From: Burkholderiales bacterium
GTDB lineage: Bacteria > Pseudomonadota > Gammaproteobacteria > Burkholderiales > Ga0077523
Length of the DNA stretch: 47,706 bases
NCBI GenBank assembly: GCA_022843925.1
Contig: JALHMS010000001.1
Span: 274,435-322,140, forward strand
Reading direction: 5' to 3'
The position numbers were made by a program, and so were the translations under genes. The notes below the pieces were generated by a model. The model worked only from the letters and a program-made list of their open reading frames with translations. It had not been told where the DNA came from and did no database searches. The stretch's first letter is position 1. Every line of letters begins with the position of its first letter. Of the stretch, positions 18,178 to 25,741 are shown one piece after another.

Positions 18178-19628
18178 AGGAAGAGATCCTCGTCAACGTC
18201 ACCCCGCAGGAGACTCGGGTGGCGTTGATGCAGCAGGGGTCCGCCCAGGAACTCCACGTGGAACGCGCGAGCGCCGTCGGGCTCGTCGGCAACATCTACG
18301 TCGGCGTCGTGAGCCGCGTGCTCCCCGGCATGCAGTCGGCCTTCATCCACATCGGCCTCGACCGCACCGCCTTCCTGCACGTGGCCGACCTGTGGAGCCA
18401 CCGCAACGGCGACGACAGCCGGCCCATCGAGAAGGTGCTGCACGACGGCGACCGCATCCTCGTGCAGGTCATCAAGGACCCCATCGGCACGAAGGGCGCG
18501 CGGCTCTCCACGCAAGTGAGCATCGCCGGCCGCTTCCTCGTGTACCTCCCGCAGGATTCCCACATCGGCATCTCGCAGCGCATCGGCGACGAGGCCGAGC
18601 GCGTGCATCTGCGCGAGCGGCTCACCCAACTGCTCTCGCCCGACCAGACCGGCGGTTTCATCATCCGCACCATGGCCGAGACGGCCACCGACGACGAACT
18701 GCGCGCCGACCTCTCGTACCTGCAGAAGCTCTGGACCGACATCCAGGTGAAGGCGCGGACGATCTCCGCGCCAGCGTTGCTGTACCAGGACCTCAACCTC
18801 AGCCTGCGCGTGCTGCGCGACCTCGCCACCGACCAGACGCAGGTCATCATCGTCGACTCGCGCGAGACCTACGAACGCCTGCAGGCCTTCGCCCGCGACT
18901 ACGCGCTGCCCGTGATGAACCGCGTGGAGCACTACACCGGCGACCGCCCGCTGTTCGACCTCTACGGCGTGGAGGAGGAGATCGAGCGCGCGCTCGCCCG
19001 CCGCGTGGCGCTGAAGTCCGGCGGCTACCTCATCATCGACCAGACCGAGGCACTCACCACCGTCGACGTGAACACCGGCGGCTTCGTGAGCGGCCGCACG
19101 TTCGACGACACCATCTTCAAGACGAACCTCGAAGCCGCGCAGGTGATCGCGCGGCAGCTGCGGCTGCGCAACCTGGGCGGGATCATCATCGTCGACTTCA
19201 TCGACATGGACAGCGACGCCCACAGGGAATCCGTGCTCGCCGAGTTCAAGAAAGCCCTCGCCCCCGACCGCACGCGCATGACGGTGAACGGCTTCACCGC
19301 GCTGGGCCTCGTCGAGATGACCCGCAAGCGCACCCGCGAAAGCCTCGCCCACGTGCTGTGCGAACCGTGCCCCACCTGCCACGGGCGCGGCGAACTGAAG
19401 ACGCCCCAGACCGTGTGCTACGAGATCCTCCGCGAGATCCTGCGCGAAGCCCGCCAGTACGACGACACCCGCGAGTTCCGGATCCTCGCGTCGCAGAAGG
19501 TGGTCGACACCTTCCTCGACGAGGAATCACAGAGCCTCGCGCTGCTGGAGGAATTCATCGGCAAGCCGATCCGGCTGCAGGTGGAGAGCATCTACCACCA
19601 GGAGCAGTACGACATCGTGCTGGTGTAG
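18174..19628 (+). CDS. rng: Ribonuclease G
   Basis: A 484-aa RNase E/G-family endonuclease without the long C-terminal scaffold of RNase E, hence RNase G. It has an S1 RNA-binding domain (GNIYVGVVSRVLPGMQSAFI then TAFLHVADL), the catalytic DNase I-like region with TVDVNTGGF and IIIVDFIDMDS supplying the metal-binding aspartates, and the Zn-link CEPCPTCHGRGELKT. It processes the 16S rRNA 5' end and degrades mRNAs. GTG at 18174 overlaps the maf stop, and starting there gives VKEEILVNVTPQETRVAL, the normal N terminus. Confidence 0.95.
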   Translation: MKEEILVNVTPQETRVALMQQGSAQELHVERASAVGLVGNIYVGVVSRVLPGMQSAFIHIGLDRTAFLHVADLWSHRNGDDSRPIEKVLHDGDRILVQVIKDPIGTKGARLSTQVSIAGRFLVYLPQDSHIGISQRIGDEAERVHLRERLTQLLSPDQTGGFIIRTMAETATDDELRADLSYLQKLWTDIQVKARTISAPALLYQDLNLSLRVLRDLATDQTQVIIVDSRETYERLQAFARDYALPVMNRVEHYTGDRPLFDLYGVEEEIERALARRVALKSGGYLIIDQTEALTTVDVNTGGFVSGRTFDDTIFKTNLEAAQVIARQLRLRNLGGIIIVDFIDMDSDAHRESVLAEFKKALAPDRTRMTVNGFTALGLVEMTRKRTRESLAHVLCEPCPTCHGRGELKTPQTVCYEILREILREARQYDDTREFRILASQKVVDTFLDEESQSLALLEEFIGKPIRLQVESIYHQEQYDIVLV

Positions 19629-19755
19629 GGGTGGGTGGTAGTCGCCGGGCGGGGTGAAGAAACTCTGCGAGGGTTTTTCGACCCGCCGTAGATTCTTGGG
19701 TGTTGTACGACAACTCTGGAGGAGACCCCGTGCTGATCGAATGGGGTGGAGACGC

Positions 19756-19941
19756 ATGAACCAGAAGCCGATTTCCGAAGCGCGCGATCCGGACCTGCCT
19801 GCGTCGATGATCGCCATGCGTCGAGCGGCGCAGATGGCTCGCGAGCAGGCAGTGCGAACGGGTACGGCCATCATCGTGGTGCGCGATCAGAAGCTTGTGC
19901 GCGTGGAAGCTGACCAGTTGCGGAAGGAAGGGGTCCGGTGA
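19756..19941 (+). CDS. Small conserved-type hypothetical protein (61 aa)
   Basis: A 61-aa protein (MNQKPISEARDPDLPASMIA at the N terminus) with an alanine/arginine-rich helix (MRRAAQMAREQAVRTG) followed by TAIIVVRDQKLVRVEADQLR, a short beta hairpin. A GGTGGAG ribosome site precedes the ATG at 19756. The layout resembles small antitoxin-like proteins in which a helix leads into an IVVxDGKxVRV hairpin, but no toxin partner follows. The upstream gap contains a GTTGT-ACG-ACAAC palindrome at 19702-19714 that could be an operator. Confidence 0.55.
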   Translation: MNQKPISEARDPDLPASMIAMRRAAQMAREQAVRTGTAIIVVRDQKLVRVEADQLRKEGVR

Positions 19942-20039
19942 GGATCGCGAGGCTTTCCGAGTGTCGCTGAAGATCCGCGCACATTGAGGCTCGGGTTTCG
20001 TGGCAAGGGCCGACCGAGGTCGATTCGCGGCGCCCTGGT

Positions 20040-20290
20040 TTTCGTGGGTCGAGTTCCAGCTCGACGCGGCGGTGGTTTGGGCTCAACGGCGAGTCCATGG
20101 GTACTGCAGCGAATCCAGGAACGCAGGCGTCGGGCGGAGCCCGACCCACGGGGGTTGTGCTGACCTCGTCGGGTACCAAGAGCGGTGGTGTCGTGGGTCG
20201 AGCACCAGCTCGACGCGGCGATGGCTTGGGTACAGCGGCGAACCCATGAACGCGGGCGTCGGGCTGAAGCCCGACCCGCGGGGGGCATGC
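20040..20290. repeat. Composite palindromic repeat (GTGGGTCGAG/GTCGGGC family), two pairs
   Basis: Two blocks each contain a GTGGGTCGAG-nnn-CAGCTCGACGCGGCG palindrome (about 20044 and 20194) and a GCGTCGGGC-nnn-GCCCGACCC palindrome (about 20128 and 20256), joined by a shared spacer containing TTGTGCTGACCTCGTCGGGT. The same composite recurs at 23106-23270 and 24176-24300, and a diverged copy lies near 21790. It fills most of the gap between the 61-aa gene and the MNT gene. Short open frames within it are not genes. Confidence 0.9.
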
Positions 20291-20399
20291 TGATTGCGCT
20301 TGATTCCGGGTGCGCTGGGTTTCGAGGATGGGGCTGCAGCCCGATGCACGAAGATGGCACCCCTGATCCTTGATCTAGCGCCGAACGTGTTCGCCACGC

Positions 20400-20429
20400 A
20401 TTGTCGAGTGATGCAAAGAAAGCGACAAT
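20400..20429. promoter_or_regulatory. Candidate operator: inverted repeat before the HTH-MNT gene
   Basis: ATTGTCG (20400-20406) and CGACAAT (20423-20429) form a perfect 7-bp inverted repeat with a 16-bp spacer, centred 26 bp upstream of the proposed ATG at 20441. The downstream protein begins with a winged-helix domain, so autoregulation here is plausible but inferred. Confidence 0.45.
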
Positions 20430-20440
20430 TGACGCCAAAA

Positions 20441-21082
20441 ATGCATCGATCACTCTCTTCCCTTTTGTTCCCCGAGTACCGGCGCCGCATCCTCGGACTG
20501 TTGCTGCTTCGCCCTGACGAAGCGCTGCACGGACGGGAGATTGCCCGGCGCACCAGCCTGCCCGCCGGCACCATCACGCGCGAGTTGACCCGGCTCGCCG
20601 AAGCCGGGCTGCTCAAGCGCGAGAAGCGCGGCAACCAACAGGTCTACAGCGCCGACACGAGCGGCCCCATCTACCAGGAGCTCGCAAGCATCCTTCGCAA
20701 GACGTCCGGACTGGCGGATGTTCTGGCCGAGGCGCTGGCCCCGCTCGCACCCAGACTGCGTCTCGCCTTCATCTTCGGATCCGTGGCCCGCGCTGAAGAG
20801 ACATCGAACAGTGATGTGGACCTCATGCTGATCGGTGATGTCGGCTTTCGCGAAGCCGTGGAACTGCTGCATCCCACCCAGGCCACGTTGGGTCGGGAGG
20901 TCAACGCCAAGGTGTTCGCCGCGCACGAGTTCGCGACCAAGGCTGGGACCGAGGCCTTCCTGATCGACGTGCTCGCCAGGCCCAAGATCTTCCTCATCGG
21001 CACTGATCATGACCTTGACGAACTTGCCAGGGAGCCTCTGCATAGCCTGCACGGTCGCGACGGAGGTCTTCCGGGCGGATGA
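20441..21082 (+). CDS. Winged-helix + nucleotidyltransferase (MNT) protein, C terminus rewritten by a MITE
   Basis: A 213-aa protein. An N-terminal winged helix (residues 1-75: LHGREIARRTSLPAGTITRE recognition region, RLAEAGLLKREKRGNQQVYS wing) is fused to a minimal nucleotidyltransferase with FIFGSVAR (Gly113-Ser114) and SDVDLML (Asp125, Asp127), the GSx10DxD active site of MNT antitoxins. Such proteins pair with HEPN toxins; in HepT/MntA-type systems the MNT partner adenylylates the HEPN protein. The last 17 residues (REPLHSLHGRDGGLPGG) are encoded by the inserted 267-bp element. Without it, the frame would end DELALHIA. An alternative ATG lies at 20411. Confidence 0.85.
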   Translation: MHRSLSSLLFPEYRRRILGLLLLRPDEALHGREIARRTSLPAGTITRELTRLAEAGLLKREKRGNQQVYSADTSGPIYQELASILRKTSGLADVLAEALAPLAPRLRLAFIFGSVARAEETSNSDVDLMLIGDVGFREAVELLHPTQATLGREVNAKVFAAHEFATKAGTEAFLIDVLARPKIFLIGTDHDLDELAREPLHSLHGRDGGLPGG

Positions 21083-21295
21083 GGCGAAGGACCAGGCCGC
21101 CGTGTGCTAGAGCACACAAGGCCTGTGTCGACAATGTCAGCCGCTCGGAAGGCCCCGTCCCGGAGGGTTGCGCCGGAATCGATCGCTGGCCGCGTTACTC
21201 GGCTTGTCGATATCTCGATATCGACTGCACCTCGCGCCTTGCCACCAATCGATTCCGACAGCAACGCGATCCGCGCAGGCTATGCAGAGGCTCCC
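21029..21295. mobile_element. 267-bp MITE-like element, copy 1
   Basis: The element is bounded by terminal inverted repeats beginning GGGAGCCTCTGCATAGCC on the left and ending GGCTATGCAGAGGCTCCC on the right. It contains nested palindromes, including GTCGATATC-TC-GATATCGAC at 21206-21225. It encodes no transposase. A second copy in the same orientation at 24815-25081 differs at roughly ten positions. It sits exactly between the truncated MNT frame and the HEPN gene. No unambiguous target duplication is seen. Transposition in trans is inferred from the terminal repeats and the two copies. Confidence 0.9.
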
Positions 21296-21713
21296 TTGCA
21301 TATCGCTTGAGGCGGTCACGCCGGACAAGGCGACCATCGGCAAACTCCTGGCCGCTGCCCGCCGCAACATCGCCGATGCACAACTGGTCGGGCTAAGCTC
21401 CGAGAACCGATTCGATGCTTCCTACAAGGCGATCATGCAACTCGCCATGGTCGAGCTCCATGCGAATGGCTACCGAACGCTGACCAGCAAACCCGGACAT
21501 CACCAGACGGCACTGCAGAGTCTTGCGAAGACGATCGGTCTGAACCAAGACACGATCATCGTGCTCGACGCGCTGCGCAAGCAACGCAACCTCTCCGACT
21601 ACTCTGGCGATCTGGTGCCCGATGCGCTGACAGCCGAATGCGTGGGCTGCGCAATGGAGTTGCAGGGGAAGGTCCGCACGTGGCTCGAGACGCACCGACC
21701 GGACCTCGTTTGA
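21282..21713 (+). CDS. HEPN-domain protein, partner of the MNT gene, start codon now supplied by the MITE
   Basis: A HEPN-type four-helix protein (about 143 aa from this start): ATIGKLLAAARRNIADAQL, then RFDASYKAIMQLAMVELHAN, GYRTLTSKPGHHQTALQSLA, and a final LRKQRNLSDYSGD motif. HEPN toxins usually carry RN-xxx-HxY; here the motif reads RNLSDY, without the histidine, so RNase activity is doubtful. The original start was probably ATG 21009 (MTLTNL), overlapping the MNT end; the element now puts a TAG in that frame. The only nearby in-frame ATG is at 21282, inside the right terminal repeat. Whether it is translated is unknown. Confidence 0.7.
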   Translation: MQRLPCISLEAVTPDKATIGKLLAAARRNIADAQLVGLSSENRFDASYKAIMQLAMVELHANGYRTLTSKPGHHQTALQSLAKTIGLNQDTIIVLDALRKQRNLSDYSGDLVPDALTAECVGCAMELQGKVRTWLETHRPDLV

Positions 21714-21789
21714 TCGTGCTTGCGTTCGTGCGCCTCACTGATCAAGCAACGAATGCGGGTGACTGGGTTCATCGCGAATCGACGGCCCC

Positions 21790-21845
21790 GTAGGTCGGCC
21801 TTCAAGCCGACGCGGCGATTGCGTTGGGGCAGCGGTGAATCGAGG
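21790..21845. repeat. Diverged single copy of the composite palindromic repeat
   Basis: GTAGGTCGGCCTTCAAGCCGACGCGGCGATTGCGTTGGGGCAGCGGTGAATC follows the same plan as the copies at 20.0-20.3 kb (a palindrome, then GCGGCGATGGCTTGGGTACAGCGGCGAATC), with substitutions. It lies in the 239-bp gap between the HEPN gene and the Xre/MbcA antitoxin gene, which otherwise shows nothing coding. Confidence 0.6.
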
Positions 21846-21952
21846 AGGGCGGCTGTCGTGCTGATGGCGAGCCGGCCGATCTCCCAATCGAGCAGATGGT
21901 TTATCGTCCAGAGCTAGACTACGCTTCGTCCCAATGTAGACGGAGCATCGAC

Positions 21953-22594
21953 ATGGCCGACACGAAGAGCGCGACGACGCGGAGACCCGGACACAAGCCG
22001 AAATCGAAGGTGGCGGTGCCAGCCAAGGCAGCGCGCAGCCGCGGGGAATCGGGCGCAGCGAAGACCGCGCTTCGGACCCCCCGCACCGTCTCCGGAACTC
22101 CGGGTTCCCGCCTGGCCGGCCAGGCTCTCCGCGTCGTCTACATCCAGAGCCATGGTGTCGACGAGTTCGTGTCCGACATCTGCGCGGCGGACCCCATGCG
22201 GCTCATCGAGACCGAACGTGCGGGAGTGGCGGGCGCGTTCGTGAAGGATCTCTCGCGGCGCATGGAGATTCCGGCGCAGCGGATGTTCGACATCCTCGGC
22301 GTGCCCAAGGCCACTGCGGAGAAGAAGGTGGCCGCGGGCGAGTTGCTCTCCGGTAGTGGCGGACGGGCCGCGCTCGGCGTTGCGAGATTGCTCGGCATGG
22401 CGAGCGGGATCGTGTCGAACTCGACAGCGCCCGAGGCGCGGGACTTCGACGCCGCGAAATGGCTCGGCCGCTGGTTGGAGACGCCGCAACCCGCACTCGG
22501 CGGCCGCAAGCCCGCAGAACTCATCGACACGCCCACCGGCTTCCAGGTGGTGGCGCGGCTGCTCGGCGCCATCGAGAGCGGCGCCTACCAGTGA
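21953..22594 (+). CDS. Xre/MbcA/ParS-type antitoxin of a RES toxin-antitoxin pair
   Basis: A 213-aa protein with a disordered basic N-terminal tail (residues 1-60), a helical Xre-like domain (DLSRRMEIPAQRMFDILGVPK), and a C-terminal MbcA/ParS/Xre toxin-binding domain of DUF2384 type (ARDFDAAKWLGRWLETPQPALGG, then RKPAELIDTPTGFQVVARLLGAIESGAY, the classical PxxLLxTxxG-like ending). These antitoxins neutralise RES-domain toxins and often autoregulate. Its TGA overlaps the GTG of the RES gene (4 bp), a firm sign of an operon. The long N-terminal tail is unusual for the family. Confidence 0.9.
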   Translation: MADTKSATTRRPGHKPKSKVAVPAKAARSRGESGAAKTALRTPRTVSGTPGSRLAGQALRVVYIQSHGVDEFVSDICAADPMRLIETERAGVAGAFVKDLSRRMEIPAQRMFDILGVPKATAEKKVAAGELLSGSGGRAALGVARLLGMASGIVSNSTAPEARDFDAAKWLGRWLETPQPALGGRKPAELIDTPTGFQVVARLLGAIESGAYQ

Positions 22595-23067
22595 TCCTCT
22601 GGCGCATCTCCGCGGAGACGCGCCGGTACCGGGCCGACGACCTGACTGGCGCCGGCGCCGCGAAGCATCCCGGCCGATGGAACGACGAGCACGAGCCAGT
22701 GGTGTATTCGGCGCCGACCATCGCCATGGCCGTCCTCGAAACGGCCGCCCATATCGACGATGCCGGCCTGCCGCTCAACCGCTACCTCGTGCGGATCGAC
22801 GTGCCCGACAGCGTCTGGAAGGCCCGCGAGGTGCTGGATGTGTCGCAGCTTCCTGTCACCTGGGCGGCGATCCCCGCGGGCCGCGCCAGCGTGCAAGCCG
22901 GGTCCGATTGGTTGAGGGGCAGGGCGGACGCCATCCTCGAAGTCCCGTCGGTCATCGTGCCCGAGGAAACCGTCACGCTCATCAATCCGCTGCACCCCGA
23001 CGCGAAGAAGATTTCAGCGACTGTGGTCCGTGTGTTCGATTACGACAGCTTGTTCCGCGGGGCGTGA
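22591..23067 (+). CDS. RES-domain toxin (NAD+ glycohydrolase/phosphorylase family)
   Basis: A 158-aa RES protein. Starting at the GTG it reads (V)ILWRISAETRRYRADDLTG, then GRWNDEHEPVVYSAPTIAMAVLET, with the conserved Arg, Tyr/Ser and Glu (R..., VYSA, LE) that give the family its name. It ends LINPLHPDAKKI with the NPxHPD motif. RES toxins such as MbcT and Res deplete NAD+. The length matches typical RES toxins (about 150-160 aa). Translationally coupled to the antitoxin. Confidence 0.92.
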   Translation: MILWRISAETRRYRADDLTGAGAAKHPGRWNDEHEPVVYSAPTIAMAVLETAAHIDDAGLPLNRYLVRIDVPDSVWKAREVLDVSQLPVTWAAIPAGRASVQAGSDWLRGRADAILEVPSVIVPEETVTLINPLHPDAKKISATVVRVFDYDSLFRGA

Positions 23068-23105
23068 AAGCGCGGACGCATTCCCCCACGTGTTCCGGCC
23101 GGGTT

Positions 23106-23270
23106 TCGTGGGTCGAGTTGCAGCTCGACGCGGCGAGGGCTTGGGTGCATCGGCGAATCCCGGAACGCGGGCGTCGGGCGGAGCCCGACCCACAGGGGTT
23201 GTGCTGACCTCGTCGGGTGCCAAGAGCGGTGGTGTCGTGGGTCGAGCACCAGCTCGACGCGGCGGGTACC
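23106..23270. repeat. Composite palindromic repeat, third copy
   Basis: GTGGGTCGAGTTGCAGCTCG, GCGTCGGGCGGAGCCCGACC and GTGGGTCGAGCACCAGCTCG occur in the same order and spacing as at 20.0-20.2 kb, joined by the shared TTGTGCTGACCTCGTCGGGT spacer, so the two copies match along most of their length. It occupies the gap after the RES gene. Confidence 0.9.
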
Positions 23271-23321
23271 CGGACCACACGTCTGTCTCCCTGCGAGCCA
23301 CCCGATGCACAGGAGATCGAT

Positions 23322-23354
23322 CTGGTGCGCTACCATACTGGTGCGTAAACACCA
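23322..23354. promoter_or_regulatory. Candidate promoter/operator of the RHH-PIN pair
   Basis: CTGGTGCG is repeated directly at 23322 and 23338 (16 bp apart). The second copy overlaps an inverted repeat TGGTG-CGTAAA-CACCA at 23339-23354. A TACCAT hexamer at 23331-23336 may be a -10. The cluster ends 13 bp before the antitoxin ATG, where ribbon-helix-helix antitoxins typically bind. Confidence 0.5.
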
Positions 23355-23367
23355 ATGTGAGACATGC

Positions 23368-23616
23368 ATGAGCCGCCTGACCATCACCTTGTCCGAAGCC
23401 CGCTACAAGGCGCTGAAGGAAGCTGCCCTTCAGCGCAGCAAGACCATCGGCCAGCTGATCGACGAGAGCCTGGACTTCTACGGCATCAAGTCGCGCGAGG
23501 ACGCGCGTGACCTGGTGCGTCGCGCCAGGGCGCACGCCAAGCTCGGGGAGGACCAGGCCGTGGCCGCGGCCGTGAAGGAGGTGCGTGCGGTGCGCGGGGC
23601 ACGGCGCAAGGCGTGA
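23368..23616 (+). CDS. Ribbon-helix-helix (CopG-like) antitoxin
   Basis: An 82-aa protein beginning MSRLTITLSEARYKALKEAA, the beta strand and first helix of an RHH domain, followed by KTIGQLIDESLDFYGIK (second helix). The C-terminal charged, Ala/Arg-rich helical tail (REDARDLVRRARAHAKLGED onward) would bind the toxin. Its TGA overlaps the GTG of the PIN gene by 4 bp. Autoregulation through the repeats directly upstream is likely for this family. Confidence 0.88.
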   Translation: MSRLTITLSEARYKALKEAALQRSKTIGQLIDESLDFYGIKSREDARDLVRRARAHAKLGEDQAVAAAVKEVRAVRGARRKA

Positions 23617-24044
23617 GCCGTTCGATCTTCATCGTCGATACGAACGTCGTCGTGGCGGGCCTTCTGACGGCCGACCCGGCGTCGCCCGTGGCACGCGTGC
23701 TGGACGGCATGCTGGCTGCGGCCTTTCCCTTCACCGTCTCGGAAGCGCTGCTTGGCGAGTACCGCACGGTGCTGCTGCGCCCGGCGCTCCGCAAACTCCA
23801 CGCGCTATCGGTGGCGGAGGTCGAGCAGCTTCTCGTCGAACTGATCCAGCACGCCATCGTGTTGCAGCCCGGCGGGTCGTCGACCGCGCGGTCGAGCGCA
23901 CCGGATGCTGGCGACCAGTTCCTCTGGGATCTCCTGGCAGCGCGGCCCGACCTCGTCCTGATCACGGGCGACAAGCGCTTGTTGCAGGACCCGGGGATGC
24001 ATGGTCGGGTGATCGCGCCGCGCACGCTCGTCGACGGCAGCTGA
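23613..24044 (+). CDS. PIN-domain toxin (COG1569-type)
   Basis: A 143-aa PIN nuclease. IVDTNVVVAGLL holds the first metal-binding Asp (Asp9), FTVSEALLGEYRTVLLRP the conserved Glu, and DAGDQFLWDLLAARPDLVLITGDKRLL the DxxD and GDKxLL motifs of the active site. These toxins are Mg-dependent RNases (VapC fold). GTG start overlapping the antitoxin stop. All catalytic acidic positions appear present, so it is likely functional. Confidence 0.92.
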   Translation: MSRSIFIVDTNVVVAGLLTADPASPVARVLDGMLAAAFPFTVSEALLGEYRTVLLRPALRKLHALSVAEVEQLLVELIQHAIVLQPGGSSTARSSAPDAGDQFLWDLLAARPDLVLITGDKRLLQDPGMHGRVIAPRTLVDGS

Positions 24045-24175
24045 AACCGGACTCTCCGCGGAGGTTGGCGATCCGAGCAGGCGCATTGCCCCCAGTTGTA
24101 ACGCGTGTGGACGTCCGTAAGTCGGCGCTCGGCGAACGCGACAATGGCACGGGCACAGCAGCGAAACCAGGAACC

Positions 24176-24300
24176 CGGGTGTCGGGCTTTAGCCCGACCC
24201 ACGAGGGTAGCGCTGACCTCTTGTGGCTCCAGGAGCGCTGGTGTTCGTGGGTCGAGCAACAGCTCGACACGGCGATGGCCTGGGTACGACCCGAACCCAG
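24176..24300. repeat. Composite palindromic repeat, fourth copy
   Basis: GTGTCGGGCTTTAGCCCGACC followed by a GCTGACCTCTTGTGGCTCC spacer and GTGGGTCGAGCAACAGCTCG repeats the arrangement at 20.0 and 23.1 kb in a shorter form. It lies in the 451-bp gap 24045-24495; the remainder of that gap shows no gene or clear signal. Confidence 0.85.
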
Positions 24301-24495
24301 GACCGCCTCCCGGCCGAAGCCCGAACTGCAACGAATCGCGACGCTCCCACGCACCCGCCTGCGCCGCCATCGTCGCCCCATGTCGAGCCTGGTCGCCTCG
24401 GCAAAGTCGCACCCTTCGTCCGCCGCCGCCAGCGCCAACACCGCGGTCCCGCGAGGTACGCTTTTCACCCACACCCCGCCGCGAAGGAAGCCAGC

Positions 24496-25741
24496 ATGCG
24501 TCACACGTTCACCACCCTCATCGCGCTCCTGATCCTGCTCCTCACCGGATGCGCGACTGTCGCCGAGCAGCGGAGCGCGGTCGCCTCGCTACCGGCCACC
24601 GTCAAGGCGTTCGCGGACATGGAGTTCGTCCCGCTCACGCTCGAACAGTCGCGCGACCTGTCGCTCGAGGACCCCAAGCACGTCTTCGCCTTTCCGGAAG
24701 GCAACGGCCACTTTGCCGCGATCGCGCTGCCGGCGTCGGACAAGCCGCGCACCATCGTCTTCCAGTCGTACTCCATGGGCTTGATGCTCGACGATGCGAG
24801 CGTGGTCGTCCCCAAGGGAGCCTCTGCATAGCCTGCGCGGTCGCGACGGAGGTCTTCCGGGCGGATGAGGCGAAGGACCCGGCCGCCGTGTGCTGGTGCA
24901 CACAAGGCCTGTGCCGACAATGTCAGCCGCCCGGAAGGCCCCGTCCCGGAGGGTTGCGCCGGAATCGATCGCTGGCTGCGTTACTCGGCTTGTCGATATC
25001 CCGATATCGACTGCACCTCGCGCCTTGCCATCGATCGATTCCGACAGCAACGCGATCCGCGCAGGCTATGCAGAGGCTCCCAGGGTCACGTTTCTGGACG
25101 AGGCCAGGCGGCCACTCGGTACAGCACTCCCTGTCAACATTCGAAAGAAAAGCGATTTCCTCCGGGGAGACAGCTTCGAAGGCCGCGTGGCGGTGCCCGC
25201 GGCGGCGACGAAAGCGGTCCTGCAGGCGGCGGAGACGATCGCTCAGTCGCTCATCATCCGGTCGGAGAACGGAACGCCGTATCCCGTGGCGCTGGCCCCC
25301 GCAGGGAAGACGTCCGTCTCGGTGACCACCGTCGCCGTGGCGACGATCGAAGATTCGGGCTTCGTCGAAGATGAAACCACGGCGCAGTTCTTCGTTGTCA
25401 AGGCAGTGGACGGCAAGAGCGTCCCGAGCTCGCTCCGCGAAACCGCGGCCGCGAGCCGTGGTACGGGGTTCAATCAGAACGCGGTGTTCACCGGACGCGA
25501 GATCCCGGCCAAACCGACGAAGCTCACCCTGCGCGGCACGCACAGGTCCAGCGCCCCGATCCTCGATATCGCCAGCCGGGCGGACGGCACGTTCTTCTCG
25601 GTGGAAGGCGACGTGCAGTTCACGCCCGTGGCCGGAGGCCGCTACGTGGTGAAGGGGGAACTGCGCAAGGAAGGCTCGTCCGTCTGGTTGGAAGACGCGG
25701 CGACGGGCAAGGTGGTGACGGAGAAGGTGCGGTCGAAGTGA
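24496..25741 (+). pseudogene. MalM-like lipoprotein gene, interrupted by a MITE
   Basis: The 5' part (24496-24814) encodes a lipoprotein signal with lipobox LLTGCA and a domain reading FVPLTLEQSRDLSLEDPKHV, FAFPEGNGHFAAIALP and TIVFQSYSMGLMLD. The 3' part (25082-25741) resumes with RVTFLDEARRPLGTAL and runs to KVVTEKVRSK. The combined layout resembles the periplasmic MalM family. Between them lies the second 267-bp element. The upstream half stops at TAG 24829 within it (112 codons in total). Removing 268 bp restores one frame across VVVP-RVTFLDEA. The downstream frame is open back into the element to an ATG at 24890, but has no export signal. No maltose-transport genes are nearby. Confidence 0.85.
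24815..25081. mobile_element. 267-bp MITE-like element, copy 2
   Basis: Same element as at 21029-21295, same orientation, inserted in the MalM-like gene. Terminal inverted repeats are perfect for 25 bp here and extend further with one indel. Internal inverted pairs are TTCCGGGCGG/CCGCCCGGAA, GGAATCGATCG/CGATCGATTCC and GTCGATATC/GATATCGAC (24992-25011), giving a strongly folded structure. No coding sequence of its own. Confidence 0.92.

Noticed and set aside
19942-20400. Possible CRISPR array in the region of regularly spaced palindromes
   Set aside because: Repeats are imperfect, unevenly spaced and palindromic pairs with shared spacers; no cas genes lie nearby.
21029-21295. A small gene inside the 267-bp element
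   Set aside because: Short frames differ between the two copies (a TAG in one is TGG in the other) and show no codon or motif evidence.
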